Source: Aphodousia faecalis (GTDB lineage: Bacteria > Pseudomonadota > Gammaproteobacteria > Burkholderiales > Burkholderiaceae_F). From it: 64,000 nucleotides of DNA. The notes under the pieces were generated by a model that worked only from the letters and a program-made list of their open reading frames with translations, was not told the origin of the DNA and did not search any database. Of this stretch, positions 43,250 to 51,763 are shown piece after piece. The translations under genes and the position numbers were made by a program. Every line of letters begins with the position of its first letter. The stretch's first letter is position 1. The DNA lies in the NCBI GenBank assembly GCA_018712705.1, contig DVGM01000033.1, positions 15,802 through 79,801 on the forward strand, read 5' to 3'.

Positions 43250-44524
43250 ATGGGTTCTCTGCCGTCCGCTCATTTTTACTACCGCGCCTCGTCACTATAC
43301 TGTGAGGAGGTGGCGCTCTGTGACTTGGCTAGCCAATACGGCACGCCTTTGTACGTCTACTCACGTCAAACCATTGAAGAGGCTGCGCAAAAGTATGAGA
43401 CGGCTTTCTGCAATATAGCCCACAAGTTGTGTTACGCCGTCAAGGCGAATTCCAACCTGGCCATTCTGAAAATTCTTCAAAAGAGAGGATGGGGATTTGA
43501 CATTGTCTCTCTGGGAGAATTGGCTAGAGTTCTGCAGATCGGAGCTGATCCTAAAAAAATCGTTTTTAGCGGAGTGGGAAAAACTGAGGAAGAAATTCGA
43601 GTGGCGTTGTCCGCTGGGGTTGGGGTTTTCAACATTGAAAGTGAACCGGAATTTGAACGCCTGGCAAAAATTGCCGCTCAGATGCATTGCAGACCTCGGG
43701 TTTATTTCCGAGTTAACCCGGATGTTGACGCGCACACTCACCCCTATATTTCCACGGGATTAAAGACCAATAAGTTTGGCGTTGATTTTTACAGTGCCTT
43801 CGGCTTATTGAAACGAGCCGCTGTTTGTGAATTTGTTGAACTTGCCGGAATAGACTGTCATATCGGCTCTCAACTGACCTCTTTTGAGCCGTATTTTGAT
43901 GCCTGCGACAGGCTATTGGATTTACTAAAGAAGCTTCGTGCCGCCGGAATTGAACTAAAAGACATTGATTTCGGGGGCGGCGTCGGCGTCTGTTATCGGG
44001 ATGAAACAGTCGAACCCATTGAAAATCTTGTTCTCGGTTTAAAAAGCCGATTGACCCAAAGCGGTTTTGATCACTTGAGAATCGTCATGGAGCCGGGCCG
44101 TTCCATTGTCGCGGCTGCCGGTCTTCTTTTGTGTTCTGTGCAATATGTCAAGACAACGCCGGTTAAACACTTTCTGATTACCGATGCCGGCATGAACGAT
44201 CTGATTCGTCCGGCTCTTTATGCCGCTTGGATGCCGGTGTTGCCCATCCGCCAGAGTGATTGTCCCGAAGTACTCTTTGATGTTGTAGGACCGGTTTGTG
44301 AATCCAGCGACTGGCTCGCCAGAGACCGCGTCCTGCCCGCTCAAGCCGGAGAGCTTTTAGCCGTAACAATGGCAGGCGCCTATGGCATGAGCATGGCTTC
44401 GCGTTATAACTCCAGAAGACTGCCCGCTGAAGTCCTGGTTAGTGGCAAAGCATCGCAATTAATTCGCAGACGGGATTCCTTGGAAGATCTTTGGACAAAC
44501 GAAATCGTCCCTGCCGATATCTAA
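43250..44524 (+). CDS. lysA: Diaminopimelate decarboxylase
   Basis: 424-residue fold-type III PLP enzyme, last step of lysine synthesis. Seen: ASQYGTPLYVYS, PLP Lys in CYAVKANSN (about residue 63), GVGKTEEEI, HTHPYISTGLKTNKFG, GIDCHIGSQLT, DFGGGVGVCY, EPGRSIVAAAG and the C-terminal GPVCESSDWLARDR with catalytic Cys. Complete and of normal length. Confidence 0.96.
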   Translation: MGSLPSAHFYYRASSLYCEEVALCDLASQYGTPLYVYSRQTIEEAAQKYETAFCNIAHKLCYAVKANSNLAILKILQKRGWGFDIVSLGELARVLQIGADPKKIVFSGVGKTEEEIRVALSAGVGVFNIESEPEFERLAKIAAQMHCRPRVYFRVNPDVDAHTHPYISTGLKTNKFGVDFYSAFGLLKRAAVCEFVELAGIDCHIGSQLTSFEPYFDACDRLLDLLKKLRAAGIELKDIDFGGGVGVCYRDETVEPIENLVLGLKSRLTQSGFDHLRIVMEPGRSIVAAAGLLLCSVQYVKTTPVKHFLITDAGMNDLIRPALYAAWMPVLPIRQSDCPEVLFDVVGPVCESSDWLARDRVLPAQAGELLAVTMAGAYGMSMASRYNSRRLPAEVLVSGKASQLIRRRDSLEDLWTNEIVPADI

Positions 44525-44547
44525 TCTGCCTTAAGTCTTTTAACTTA

Positions 44548-44575
44548 TTGAGAAATTAGGGATTTTTTCTATATA
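44548..44575 (+). promoter_or_regulatory. Putative sigma-70 promoter for AspT-like copy 2
   Basis: TTGAGA at 44548-44553 and TATATA at 44570-44575, 16-base spacer. Predicted start near 44582 places the inverted repeat at 44591-44638 in the 5' leader. Confidence 0.5.
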
Positions 44576-44590
44576 CGAGCTAGTTCATCA

Positions 44591-44638
44591 GTGGTAAATT
44601 GCTTTGCATCTTTTTTGTATTAATAGCTTATTTACCAC
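44591..44638 (+). promoter_or_regulatory. Inverted repeat immediately before AspT-like start codon
   Basis: Perfect 9-bp arms GTGGTAAAT (44591-44599) and ATTTACCAC (44630-44638), 30-base loop, one base before ATG 44640. No Shine-Dalgarno is visible, so the structure may control initiation, or the dyad may be a repressor site. Confidence 0.5.
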
Positions 44639-44639
44639 C

Positions 44640-46325
44640 ATGGATTGGCTTATTGCATTATTTTCCACCCCGAATTCGATCGCTCACATTTTGCTAGCCT
44701 ATTCCATCGTTATTGCGTTGGGAATGGCGCTGGGCAAAATAAAAATTTTCGGGGTCTCTCTCGGTGTTACCTTTGTTTTATTTACAGGCCTTTTGCTCAA
44801 CTATCTCGGCATGAAGGTCGATCCCACTGTTCTGGGTTTTATTCGTGACTTCGGACTCATTCTCTTTGTCTTTTTTATCGGTTTGCAAGTGGGGCCGTCT
44901 TTCTTTTCATCCTTTAAAAGCGGAGGAATCGTTTTAAACGGACTGATGGTGCTCGCAGTCGTTTTAAGCGTCATTGTTACGATTGTCCTTTACTTTTGCT
45001 TCTCTGACACGCTTTCCCTGGCTCAGATGCTCGGAGTTCATTACGGTGCCGTCACAAACACGCCGGGTTTGGGCGCCACCCAAGAGGCCCTTGCTCAACT
45101 CAATTACCAAGGTGAAGACATTGCGGTGGCTTATGCGTGTGCCTACCCGCTTGGTGTGGTGAGTATCATCGGTACCGCCATTGCCCTCCGTTTTATCTTC
45201 AAAATTGACATGAAAGAAGAAGACCAGCATTGGGAAGCGGAAGAAAAAGCCTCCAACCACGTTTCTATTTTCTTTCACGTGTGCGTCACAAACCGGGCGC
45301 TAGAAGGTCGAAGCATTGGAGACATCCGCGCCTTTATTGCTCGTCCGTTTATCTGTTCACGCATTTTGCATGACGGAGTTATTTCCAGCCCCAGTTCTGA
45401 ATCTCTGGTTCATGTGGGCGACGTTGTGCGCATCGTCTCCGGGGAAGAAAATAAGGACGCCATTGTGGCGTTTTTCGGCGAAGAAGATAAAAAGGCAGAT
45501 CTGGCAACGGAGCACTCCCCCATCACCAGCAAACGCCTATCGGTTACTCGTACGGAAATAAACGGACTGACCGTTGCCGATTTGCATTTAAGTCATTCTG
45601 ACGGAGTCAATATCACCCGCGTTTATCGAGCAGGTATGCAGCTTTTCCCGTATCAAAATCTGCATATTCAAATGGGCGATGAACTGTATTGCGTAGGCCC
45701 AGCCAATTCCATCAAACGATTGGAAGATCGTTTAGGCAATAAGATCAAGCGATTGGAACACCCCAATCTGATTGCTATCTTCATTGGCATTGCCGTGGGC
45801 ATTCTCTTTGGCTCTCTTCCAATTGTCATCCCCGGTATGCCCGTTCCGTTAAAACTTGGCTTAGCGGGCGGTCCGCTTATTATTGCGATTTTGCTTGGGC
45901 GGTTCGGTTCTTTATTCCGTCTGGTCACTTATACGACTTCTTCGGCCAACCTAATGCTACGCGAATTAGGCATTTCTCTTTTTCTTGCCAGCGTGGGACT
46001 GGCTGCCGGTGAAAATTTTGTGGACGCGCTTTTAGTTGGTAACGGCCCTCTTTATGTTGTTTTAGGTCTGTTGGTGACAATCATTCCGCTTTTAACAGTG
46101 GGCTGTATTGCCAGACACTTTTTTCACATCAACTACCATAGCATTGTGGGTTTAATGGCAGGTGCAACGACTGATCCGCCCACCCTTGCCTACGCAGCCA
46201 CATTGTCAGAGAAAAACTCTTCTGCTGTTGCCTACTCAACGGTTTACCCCTTGGCTATGTTTTTGAGAATTTTGACCGGACAGCTCGTCTTACTGATCAT
46301 GTGGTCCTTTGTCAGCGTTGCCTGA
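44640..46325 (+). CDS. AspT/YidE-family transporter with two RCK_C domains, copy 2
   Basis: 561 residues, same architecture and length as the protein at 27768-29453: N-terminal helices with IRDFGLILFVFFIGLQVGPSFF and TPGLGATQEAL, a central pair of RCK_C domains (RPFICSRILHDGVISSP, HIQMGDELYCVG) and a second helical bundle. Clearly paralogous along its whole length. ATG 44640 is chosen by alignment to copy 1; a TTG at 44604 is in frame. Substrate unknown; an amino-acid exchanger is the family precedent. Confidence 0.85.
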   Translation: MDWLIALFSTPNSIAHILLAYSIVIALGMALGKIKIFGVSLGVTFVLFTGLLLNYLGMKVDPTVLGFIRDFGLILFVFFIGLQVGPSFFSSFKSGGIVLNGLMVLAVVLSVIVTIVLYFCFSDTLSLAQMLGVHYGAVTNTPGLGATQEALAQLNYQGEDIAVAYACAYPLGVVSIIGTAIALRFIFKIDMKEEDQHWEAEEKASNHVSIFFHVCVTNRALEGRSIGDIRAFIARPFICSRILHDGVISSPSSESLVHVGDVVRIVSGEENKDAIVAFFGEEDKKADLATEHSPITSKRLSVTRTEINGLTVADLHLSHSDGVNITRVYRAGMQLFPYQNLHIQMGDELYCVGPANSIKRLEDRLGNKIKRLEHPNLIAIFIGIAVGILFGSLPIVIPGMPVPLKLGLAGGPLIIAILLGRFGSLFRLVTYTTSSANLMLRELGISLFLASVGLAAGENFVDALLVGNGPLYVVLGLLVTIIPLLTVGCIARHFFHINYHSIVGLMAGATTDPPTLAYAATLSEKNSSAVAYSTVYPLAMFLRILTGQLVLLIMWSFVSVA

Positions 46326-46329
46326 GTCT

Positions 46330-46372
46330 AAAACCCGAAGTTTAGCTTCGGGTGTTTAGCTTCGGGTTTTAT
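46330..46372 (+). terminator. Terminator with duplicated 3' arm after AspT-like copy 2
   Basis: AAAACCCGAAG (46330-46340) can pair with CTTCGGGTTTT (46360-46370), which ends in a T-run, or with an internal CTTCGGG (46346-46352). The 13-base unit TTTAGCTTCGGGT occurs twice (46341-46353, 46355-46367). Confidence 0.85.
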
Positions 46373-46447
46373 TTGCCCAAAACTTAAACTACACATAAGA
46401 TTGGCGATCTAATATGTCAACCCAATAAAAATTACGAGGAACACGTT

Positions 46448-47083
46448 TTGAGTTTATTCGATAGCGCCCGATTTCGCCTTTCTGTCTCTCAGCTTCAAGG
46501 CTTGCCCGTCGGAGACGTTCCGGAGATTGCCTTTGCCGGACGCTCTAATGCGGGGAAATCGACCACCATTAACGTTCTGACACGTCAGGGACGTCTGGCT
46601 TTTGCCTCAAAGACTCCAGGACGCACGCAACTGATCAATTTTTTTGATCTCAGTGAAAAAGACGAACACGGTCACCGACAACGCGTTGCCTCGCTTGTGG
46701 ACCTACCCGGCTACGGCTTTGCCAAAGCCGCCGAAGGTACACGAAAGACCTGGTCGGAATTAATTGGCGGTTATTTAGCCTCTCGGGATACGCTCACTGG
46801 TATCGTGGTTGTCATGGATGCCCGACGTCCTTTTATGCCCACCGATGAATGGGTTATTGATTTTTTAAATACCCGCCCGGTTAGGATGCACTTTTTACTC
46901 AATAAAAGTGATCAGCTCAACAACCAGGCAAAAAAAGAAACACTATACAAAGTAAGAGCCCGCGCAGCAGAAATCGGACCCCATGTTTCTGTTCAGCTTT
47001 TTTCAGGTTTGAAACGGGAAGGTGTTGACGAATTGCGCGAAACACTTTTGCGTTGGATTCGTCGCGAAGAACTTTCCGCCTGA
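46448..47083 (+). CDS. engB: Ribosome biogenesis GTP-binding protein YsxC/EngB
   Basis: 211-residue GTPase needed for 50S assembly. Motifs: P-loop AGRSNAGKST, switch KTPGRTQLINFF, G3 DLPGYGFAKA, G4 NKSD and G5 SGLK. The start is TTG 46448, with GAGGA eight bases upstream; no nearer ATG fits. Confidence 0.93.
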   Translation: MSLFDSARFRLSVSQLQGLPVGDVPEIAFAGRSNAGKSTTINVLTRQGRLAFASKTPGRTQLINFFDLSEKDEHGHRQRVASLVDLPGYGFAKAAEGTRKTWSELIGGYLASRDTLTGIVVVMDARRPFMPTDEWVIDFLNTRPVRMHFLLNKSDQLNNQAKKETLYKVRARAAEIGPHVSVQLFSGLKREGVDELRETLLRWIRREELSA

Positions 47084-47109
47084 CGTTATTTTTAATAGGA
47101 CACTGATAA

Positions 47110-48126
47110 ATGCACGTCTTAGGTCATTATCCTCAAAAGCGTATGCGTCGCATGCGTCATGATGAATTCTCTCGCCGCTTAATGCGCGAAAACACGCTGA
47201 CGGCTTCAGATTTGATTTTGCCGGTTTTTGTCATGGAAGGTGAAGGCCGTCGCCAAGCCGTTCCGACCATGCCGGGAGTCGAACGAATGACGCCTGATGA
47301 ACTTTGCAAAGTGGCTCAGGAAATGGTTGATCTGGGCATTCCTATGATCGCTCTTTTCCCGGCAATCGAAGATCATCTGAAAACACCCGATGGCCGCGAA
47401 GCCGCCAATCCTGACGGTTTGATTCCAAGAGTCGTTCGTATGCTCAAGGAAAAATTCCCGCAATTGGGAGTTATGTGTGACGTAGCACTTGACCCCTACA
47501 CAACCCACGGCCAAGACGGTTTAATTGACGAAACGGGCTATATTCTCAATGACGAAACCATTGAAATGCTCGTTCAGCAATCGCTTGCTCAAGCCCGAGC
47601 AGGCGCTGACGTAGTAGCTCCTAGTGACATGATGGACGGTCGCATCGGCGTTATCCGCGAAGCTTTGGATAAAGAGGGTTTCATCCATACCCGTATCATG
47701 GCTTATTCGGCTAAATATGCCAGTGCTTTCTATGGCCCCTTCCGTGATGCCGTAGGCTCTGCTGCCAACCTTGGTAAAAGCAATAAAGCGGTCTACCAAA
47801 TGGATCCAGCCAACAGCGATGAAGCTCTCTGGGAAGTGGGTTTAGATTTGGAAGAGGGTGCCGACATGGTTATGGTCAAACCGGGCCTACCCTACTTAGA
47901 TGTTCTGCGTCGTGTCAAGGATGAATTCCAAGCGCCGACTTTTGCCTATCACGTCAGCGGCGAATATGCCCTTTTGAAAGCCGCAGCCGCTGCAGGCTAT
48001 ATCGATGAAAAGAAGTTCACGCTTGAAACCATGATGTGCTTTAAGCGCGCCGGCGCCGACGGTATCCTCACGTATTGTGCATTGGATGTCGCTCGTTGGC
48101 TCAAAGACACACCGGTTAGTCTCTAA
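47110..48126 (+). CDS. hemB: Delta-aminolevulinic acid dehydratase (porphobilinogen synthase)
   Basis: 338 residues; condenses two 5-aminolevulinates to porphobilinogen. Active-site Lys in MAYSAKYASAFYGPF and VMVKPGLPYLD; the metal loop reads CDVALDPYTTHGQDG, with Asp replacing the Cys triad of zinc enzymes, so a Mg2+-type enzyme is likely. Preceded by TAGGACACTGATAA. With hemA it supplies early tetrapyrrole synthesis. Confidence 0.96.
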   Translation: MHVLGHYPQKRMRRMRHDEFSRRLMRENTLTASDLILPVFVMEGEGRRQAVPTMPGVERMTPDELCKVAQEMVDLGIPMIALFPAIEDHLKTPDGREAANPDGLIPRVVRMLKEKFPQLGVMCDVALDPYTTHGQDGLIDETGYILNDETIEMLVQQSLAQARAGADVVAPSDMMDGRIGVIREALDKEGFIHTRIMAYSAKYASAFYGPFRDAVGSAANLGKSNKAVYQMDPANSDEALWEVGLDLEEGADMVMVKPGLPYLDVLRRVKDEFQAPTFAYHVSGEYALLKAAAAAGYIDEKKFTLETMMCFKRAGADGILTYCALDVARWLKDTPVSL

Positions 48127-48140
48127 AACGACCTTTTAAC

Positions 48141-48174
48141 AATGCCGCCTGAAATTTCCAGGCGGCATTATTTT
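48141..48174. terminator. Bidirectional terminator between hemB and hslR-like gene
   Basis: Perfect 11-bp arms AATGCCGCCTG (48141-48151) and CAGGCGGCATT (48159-48169) with a 7-base loop; followed by ATTTT on plus, and by GTTAAAAGG on minus. Lies between convergent stops at 48126 and 48173. Confidence 0.85.
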
Positions 48175-48565
48175 AATAGCCTCTCAAGCGTCTTAATTCG
48201 CGCCCCTCGCGCTTCGTAGGTCGTCCTTTGGAGGTTCTGTCCAAAGCGGGTTCAACAGCCAATTTACGAAGCGCCGCTCGCTCCTCACGTCGACGCTGCC
48301 CTTCTTCGGTCTCCATATAAAGCTCTCGGGCAACTGAAGCAGGTCCTCTTTGTAGACTGAAACCGGCCACCAACACCTCAAAAACATCCTCTCCGCGGTG
48401 GATTTCCAACTTATCTGACAGTTTGACTTCTTTAGCAGGTTTAATGCGCTCCCCGTTGAGCTTTACCCGTCCTAGTTCAACCGCTTCCTGTGCCAAACTT
48501 CGCGTTTTAAAAAATCGTGCGGCCCACAGCCATTTGTCAATTCTTTCAGTTATGAGTTCTGTCAT
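48173..48565 (-). CDS. hslR: S4-domain RNA-binding protein (HslR/Hsp15-like)
   Basis: 130 residues. S4 domain at the N-terminus: ITERIDKWLWAARFFKTRSLAQEAVELGRVKLNGERIKPAKEVKLSDKLEI. The C-terminus is highly basic (KRPTK, REGRELRRLRGY). Hsp15 binds stalled 50S subunits carrying nascent chains. Name by similarity. Confidence 0.88.
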   Translation of the reverse strand: MTELITERIDKWLWAARFFKTRSLAQEAVELGRVKLNGERIKPAKEVKLSDKLEIHRGEDVFEVLVAGFSLQRGPASVARELYMETEEGQRRREERAALRKLAVEPALDRTSKGRPTKREGRELRRLRGY

Positions 48566-48583
48566 ATTTATACCTAAACAAAA

Positions 48584-49228
48584 TTACTTCATAGGCCAAA
48601 TTCGATCAAGAAATTTAGAAATAAATTTCACGAGGATACCAACTAAAAAAGCTGATATCACAGTACCTTCGCGAATTCCATAAATTTCACTAAGGAAGAA
48701 CCACCCAAGAATCGCAGCTAACACTACCATCGTGACATCATTGCCGATTTTAATGCGATAAAAAGGCTGACGGCTGACCACTGATACGGCAATCACGAGA
48801 CCTTCACCTGGCAGTGGGATACTTTTTGAACGAATTTCAAAGGCAACACCCAGAGCCAAAAATACATTACCGACAAGCGACAGCAAGAGCAGTAACCAAT
48901 AGCAATCGGAATGAATACCGGACAGAAACCACATCCAAAAGTCTGTACATAAGCTAAACAGAAAAACCAATGGAATTTGTAAAAAATTCAACTTCGAGAA
49001 TTCTTTACGCAATAAAAGAATTTGGATACAAAGAAAAACAATATTGCATAAAAAAGTAGTCGTGCCAAATGTTAAGCCACTGATTTTGGAGAGTGCCCAA
49101 GGCAAACTGCTGATTGGCGTTGTTCCGAGGTGCACGGCCGAAATTAAGCAGATTCCGAACGACATAAAAAGAATACCGAGCAGTAGTTGCCCGACATTGC
49201 CTAAAGCGGGAGGTAAATTCAGTTTCAT
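48584..49228 (-). CDS. YczE/YitT-like integral membrane protein
   Basis: 214 residues, about five or six helices: LLLGILFMSFGICLISAVHLGTTPISSLPWALSKISGLTFGT near the N-terminus and PLPGEGLVIAVS later match the YczE/YyaS/YitT group. Function unknown. I chose ATG 49228 because the longer start at 49276 lies inside the rplQ terminator; neither has a good Shine-Dalgarno. Confidence 0.7.
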   Translation of the reverse strand: MKLNLPPALGNVGQLLLGILFMSFGICLISAVHLGTTPISSLPWALSKISGLTFGTTTFLCNIVFLCIQILLLRKEFSKLNFLQIPLVFLFSLCTDFWMWFLSGIHSDCYWLLLLLSLVGNVFLALGVAFEIRSKSIPLPGEGLVIAVSVVSRQPFYRIKIGNDVTMVVLAAILGWFFLSEIYGIREGTVISAFLVGILVKFISKFLDRIWPMK

Positions 49229-49240
49229 TTCAGATAAACG

Positions 49241-49274
49241 AAAAAAGGGAAGTTCTACAGCGAACTCCCCTTTC
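49241..49274 (-). terminator. Terminator of the alpha ribosomal operon
   Basis: On the minus strand GGGGAGTTC pairs with GAACTTCCC (one G-T), flanked by AAA/TTT, with a 6-base loop, then six T (49241-49246). It follows the rplQ stop by 27 bases. Confidence 0.88.
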
Positions 49275-49300
49275 ATTAACCTGAACGTTCAGCGTTCAAA

Positions 49301-49702
49301 TTATTCAGCTTTCTTAGCTTCTTCGGTGACTTCCACAACCGGAGCGGTCTTTTCAACCAATTCCATGTAGGCCATCGGGGCGTTATCGCCAACGCGGAAA
49401 CCCATCTTCAAGATGCGGGTATAACCGCCATTGCGGGCAGCAAAGCGCGGGCCGAGAACGGTAAAGAGCTTCGTAACCATTTCACGATCGCGCAAACGAG
49501 CGAAAGCCAAACGGCGGTTAGCAACCGTGTCAACCTTAGCGAGCGTGATCATCGGTTCAACGACGCGACGCAATTCTTTAGCCTTGGGCAACGTGGTCTT
49601 GATGGCTTCGTGACGCAACAAAGAATTCATCATGTTGCGGAGCATAGCCAAACGGTGGGCGCTGGTACGATTCAGCTTACGTAAACCATGACGGTGACGC
49701 AT
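49301..49702 (-). CDS. rplQ: 50S ribosomal protein L17
   Basis: 133 residues, starts MRHRHGLRKLNRTSAHRLAMLRNM, the L17 signature; C-terminal extension EKTAPVVEVTEEAKKAE. Last gene of the alpha operon, separated from rpoA by an unusual hairpin-filled spacer. Confidence 0.97.
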   Translation of the reverse strand: MRHRHGLRKLNRTSAHRLAMLRNMMNSLLRHEAIKTTLPKAKELRRVVEPMITLAKVDTVANRRLAFARLRDREMVTKLFTVLGPRFAARNGGYTRILKMGFRVGDNAPMAYMELVEKTAPVVEVTEEAKKAE

Positions 49703-49770
49703 TTTTATTTTTTCCTATAAAAGTTAGTCTTTCAGCTCCATTGACGGAGCTCTTTCCCATCTTCTTCTAT

Positions 49771-49845
49771 CCGAGACATCTCGGCGGGCGGGTATATACG
49801 GGTCAAAGAAGACCCGAAGGACGAGATTTTATTCTCTCGTCCTTC
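49771..49845 (-). other. Three tandem hairpins between rpoA and rplQ
   Basis: On the minus strand, in order: an 11-bp stem (49816-49826 with 49835-49845, loop 8), GGGTC/GACCC (49800-49804 with 49811-49815, loop 6), directly adjacent, and CCGAG/CTCGG (49771-49775 with 49780-49784, loop 4). No U-tract. Confidence 0.75.
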
Positions 49846-49866
49846 ATTTGGCAAGTGATGCCAAAA

Positions 49867-50871
49867 TTAGTGTTGGTCAAGACCGGCGGGAGGCCAGTTT
49901 TCCAACTTCATGCCCAAGGTCAAACCGTGAGCAGCCAACACTTCCTTGATTTCATTCAAGGACTTGCGGCCAAGATTCGGCGTCTTGAGCAATTCGTTTT
50001 CAGTGCGTTGAATCAAGTCACCAATATAGAAGACTTGTTCACCCTTCAAGCAGTTGGCAGAACGAACCGTCAACTCGAGGTCATCAACCGGACGCATGAG
50101 AATCGGATCAAGCGGCGGCGGGTTGTTAACATCTTCTTCCTGAGCGACCTTACCGGCTTGTTCGCTCTTGATGGAACCGAAGACCGTCAATTGGTCTTGC
50201 AAGATGTAAACGGCTTCGCGCAAAGCTTCTTCCGGTTCAATAGCACCGTTGGTTTCGATCGTCATGACGAGTTTATCAAGGTCAGTGCGTTGAGCCACAC
50301 GAGCTGCGCTCACTTCATAGGCGACACGGCGGATCGGGCTAAAGGAGGCATCCATGATGATACGACCGATTGTGGTCTTGGAATAGTCATCACGGAAGGC
50401 ACGCATATCACCAGGTTGGTAACCGCGACCCTTTTCCACCTTCACTTGCATATCCAACTTACCATTGGCAGCCAAGTGAGCAATAACATGATCCGGATTG
50501 ATAACGGTCACGTCATGGGGCAAATCAAAATCAGCAGCCGTCACAACACCTTCGGTGCTCTTGCGAAGCGTCAAGGTCACTTCGTCGCGACCTTCAAGCT
50601 TGAAGACCACTCCCTTTAAGTTCAAGAGGATATCAACGACATCTTCGAGAACGCCATCAATTTGGGAGTATTCATGAACAACACCCGCAATTTGAGCTTC
50701 CGTGGGAGCATAGCCGACCATGCTAGCGAGCAAAATACGGCGAAGTGCATTACCCAACGTATGACCGTAGCCACGTTCAAAAGGTTCAAGGGTGATAACT
50801 GCAAGATTAGGATTGTTTTCGTCAACCACAGCTTCAATGGTGGTCGGCTTCAACAAAGTAGTATTGGCCAT
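49867..50871 (-). CDS. rpoA: DNA-directed RNA polymerase subunit alpha
   Basis: 334 residues: N-terminal assembly domain (EPFERGYGHTLGNALRRILLASM), acidic linker and the C-terminal DNA/activator-binding domain (LELTVRSANCLKGEQVFYIGDLIQRTENELLKTPNLGRKSLNEIKEVLA). ATG 50871 (MANTTLLKP) is the homologous start; the frame runs on upstream from TTG 50892. Confidence 0.97.
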   Translation of the reverse strand: MANTTLLKPTTIEAVVDENNPNLAVITLEPFERGYGHTLGNALRRILLASMVGYAPTEAQIAGVVHEYSQIDGVLEDVVDILLNLKGVVFKLEGRDEVTLTLRKSTEGVVTAADFDLPHDVTVINPDHVIAHLAANGKLDMQVKVEKGRGYQPGDMRAFRDDYSKTTIGRIIMDASFSPIRRVAYEVSAARVAQRTDLDKLVMTIETNGAIEPEEALREAVYILQDQLTVFGSIKSEQAGKVAQEEDVNNPPPLDPILMRPVDDLELTVRSANCLKGEQVFYIGDLIQRTENELLKTPNLGRKSLNEIKEVLAAHGLTLGMKLENWPPAGLDQH

Positions 50872-50951
50872 TTTGTAGACTGTCCTTTTCAATACCCTCG
50901 GCTCGTTACACCGATAAGGCTGATGGATGGTCTGGGGCTATGTAGATGAAA

Positions 50952-51029
50952 TGCGATCGGCGCCCCAACAGGACCGATCGCACGAATTTTAGCAGGATCG
51001 ACACATTCGCGCGCACTACACCGAATGTG
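50952..51029 (-). other. Two hairpins in the rpsD-rpoA spacer
   Basis: TGCGATCGG/CCGATCGCA (50952-50960 with 50974-50982, loop 13) and CACATTCG/CGAATGTG (51002-51009 with 51022-51029, loop 12). No U-tract; sits in the leader of rpoA. Confidence 0.65.
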
Positions 51030-51044
51030 CCGTCCGACTGACTA

Positions 51045-51680
51045 TTAACGAGAATAGAATTCGACGACCAAGGATTCGTCAACGTCTTGACAAATTTCGT
51101 CGCGGGCCGGAAGGGCCTTAAACGTGCCTTCGAACTTCTTCGCGTCAACAGAAACCCAAGACGGGAAACCGACTTGAGCAGCCAGTTCCAAAGCTTCCGT
51201 AATACGGGCTTGCTTTTGGGACTTTTCGCGAATAGAGATAACATCACCGGGTTTGACACGGTAAGAAGGAATGTTCACCTTGTTACCATTGACCAAAACG
51301 GCGCAGTGGCTCACCAATTGGCGAGCTTCAGCACGGGTAGAACCGAAACCCATGCGATAAACAACGTTGTCCAAACGGCTTTCGAGCAAGTCGAGAAGCA
51401 CTTCACCGGTATGGCCCTGTTCACGTTGGGCTTCGGCGAAGTAACGACGGAATTGGCGTTCGAGAACGCCATACATGCGACGCACCTTTTGCTTTTCACG
51501 CAATTGGGCGGCGTAACCCGATTGACGAGCACCGGAAGTCTTACCGTGCTGGCCCGGTTTGGTGATCGTATCGGTACCCTTGCCGACTTTGCTCGACAAG
51601 GAACGGCGCGCGCTCTTCAAATTAAGGTCACAACCCTCGCGGCGCGCGAGCTTGAGTTTGGGACCGGTATATCGTGCCAT
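51045..51680 (-). CDS. rpsD: 30S ribosomal protein S4
   Basis: 211 residues: MARYTGPKLKLARREG, ..RRMYGVLERQFRRYF, and the S4 RNA-binding domain LLESRLDNVVYRMGFGSTRAEARQLVSH. S4 is the classical repressor of the alpha operon; the 83-base spacer to rpsK holds a CTGTGATCACAG palindrome at 51700-51711. Confidence 0.97.
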   Translation of the reverse strand: MARYTGPKLKLARREGCDLNLKSARRSLSSKVGKGTDTITKPGQHGKTSGARQSGYAAQLREKQKVRRMYGVLERQFRRYFAEAQREQGHTGEVLLDLLESRLDNVVYRMGFGSTRAEARQLVSHCAVLVNGNKVNIPSYRVKPGDVISIREKSQKQARITEALELAAQVGFPSWVSVDAKKFEGTFKALPARDEICQDVDESLVVEFYSR

Positions 51681-51763
51681 TTAAAATGCCTCTCTTATCC
51701 TGTGATCACAGTCACATTCAGTCTGTCTATCCTCATAAACAGACGCGGGATTAGAAAAAGTAG

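Noticed and set aside
49741..50619. 292-codon plus-strand frame opposite rpoA
   Set aside because: Antisense shadow of rpoA; its first part runs through the hairpin spacer and has no family features.
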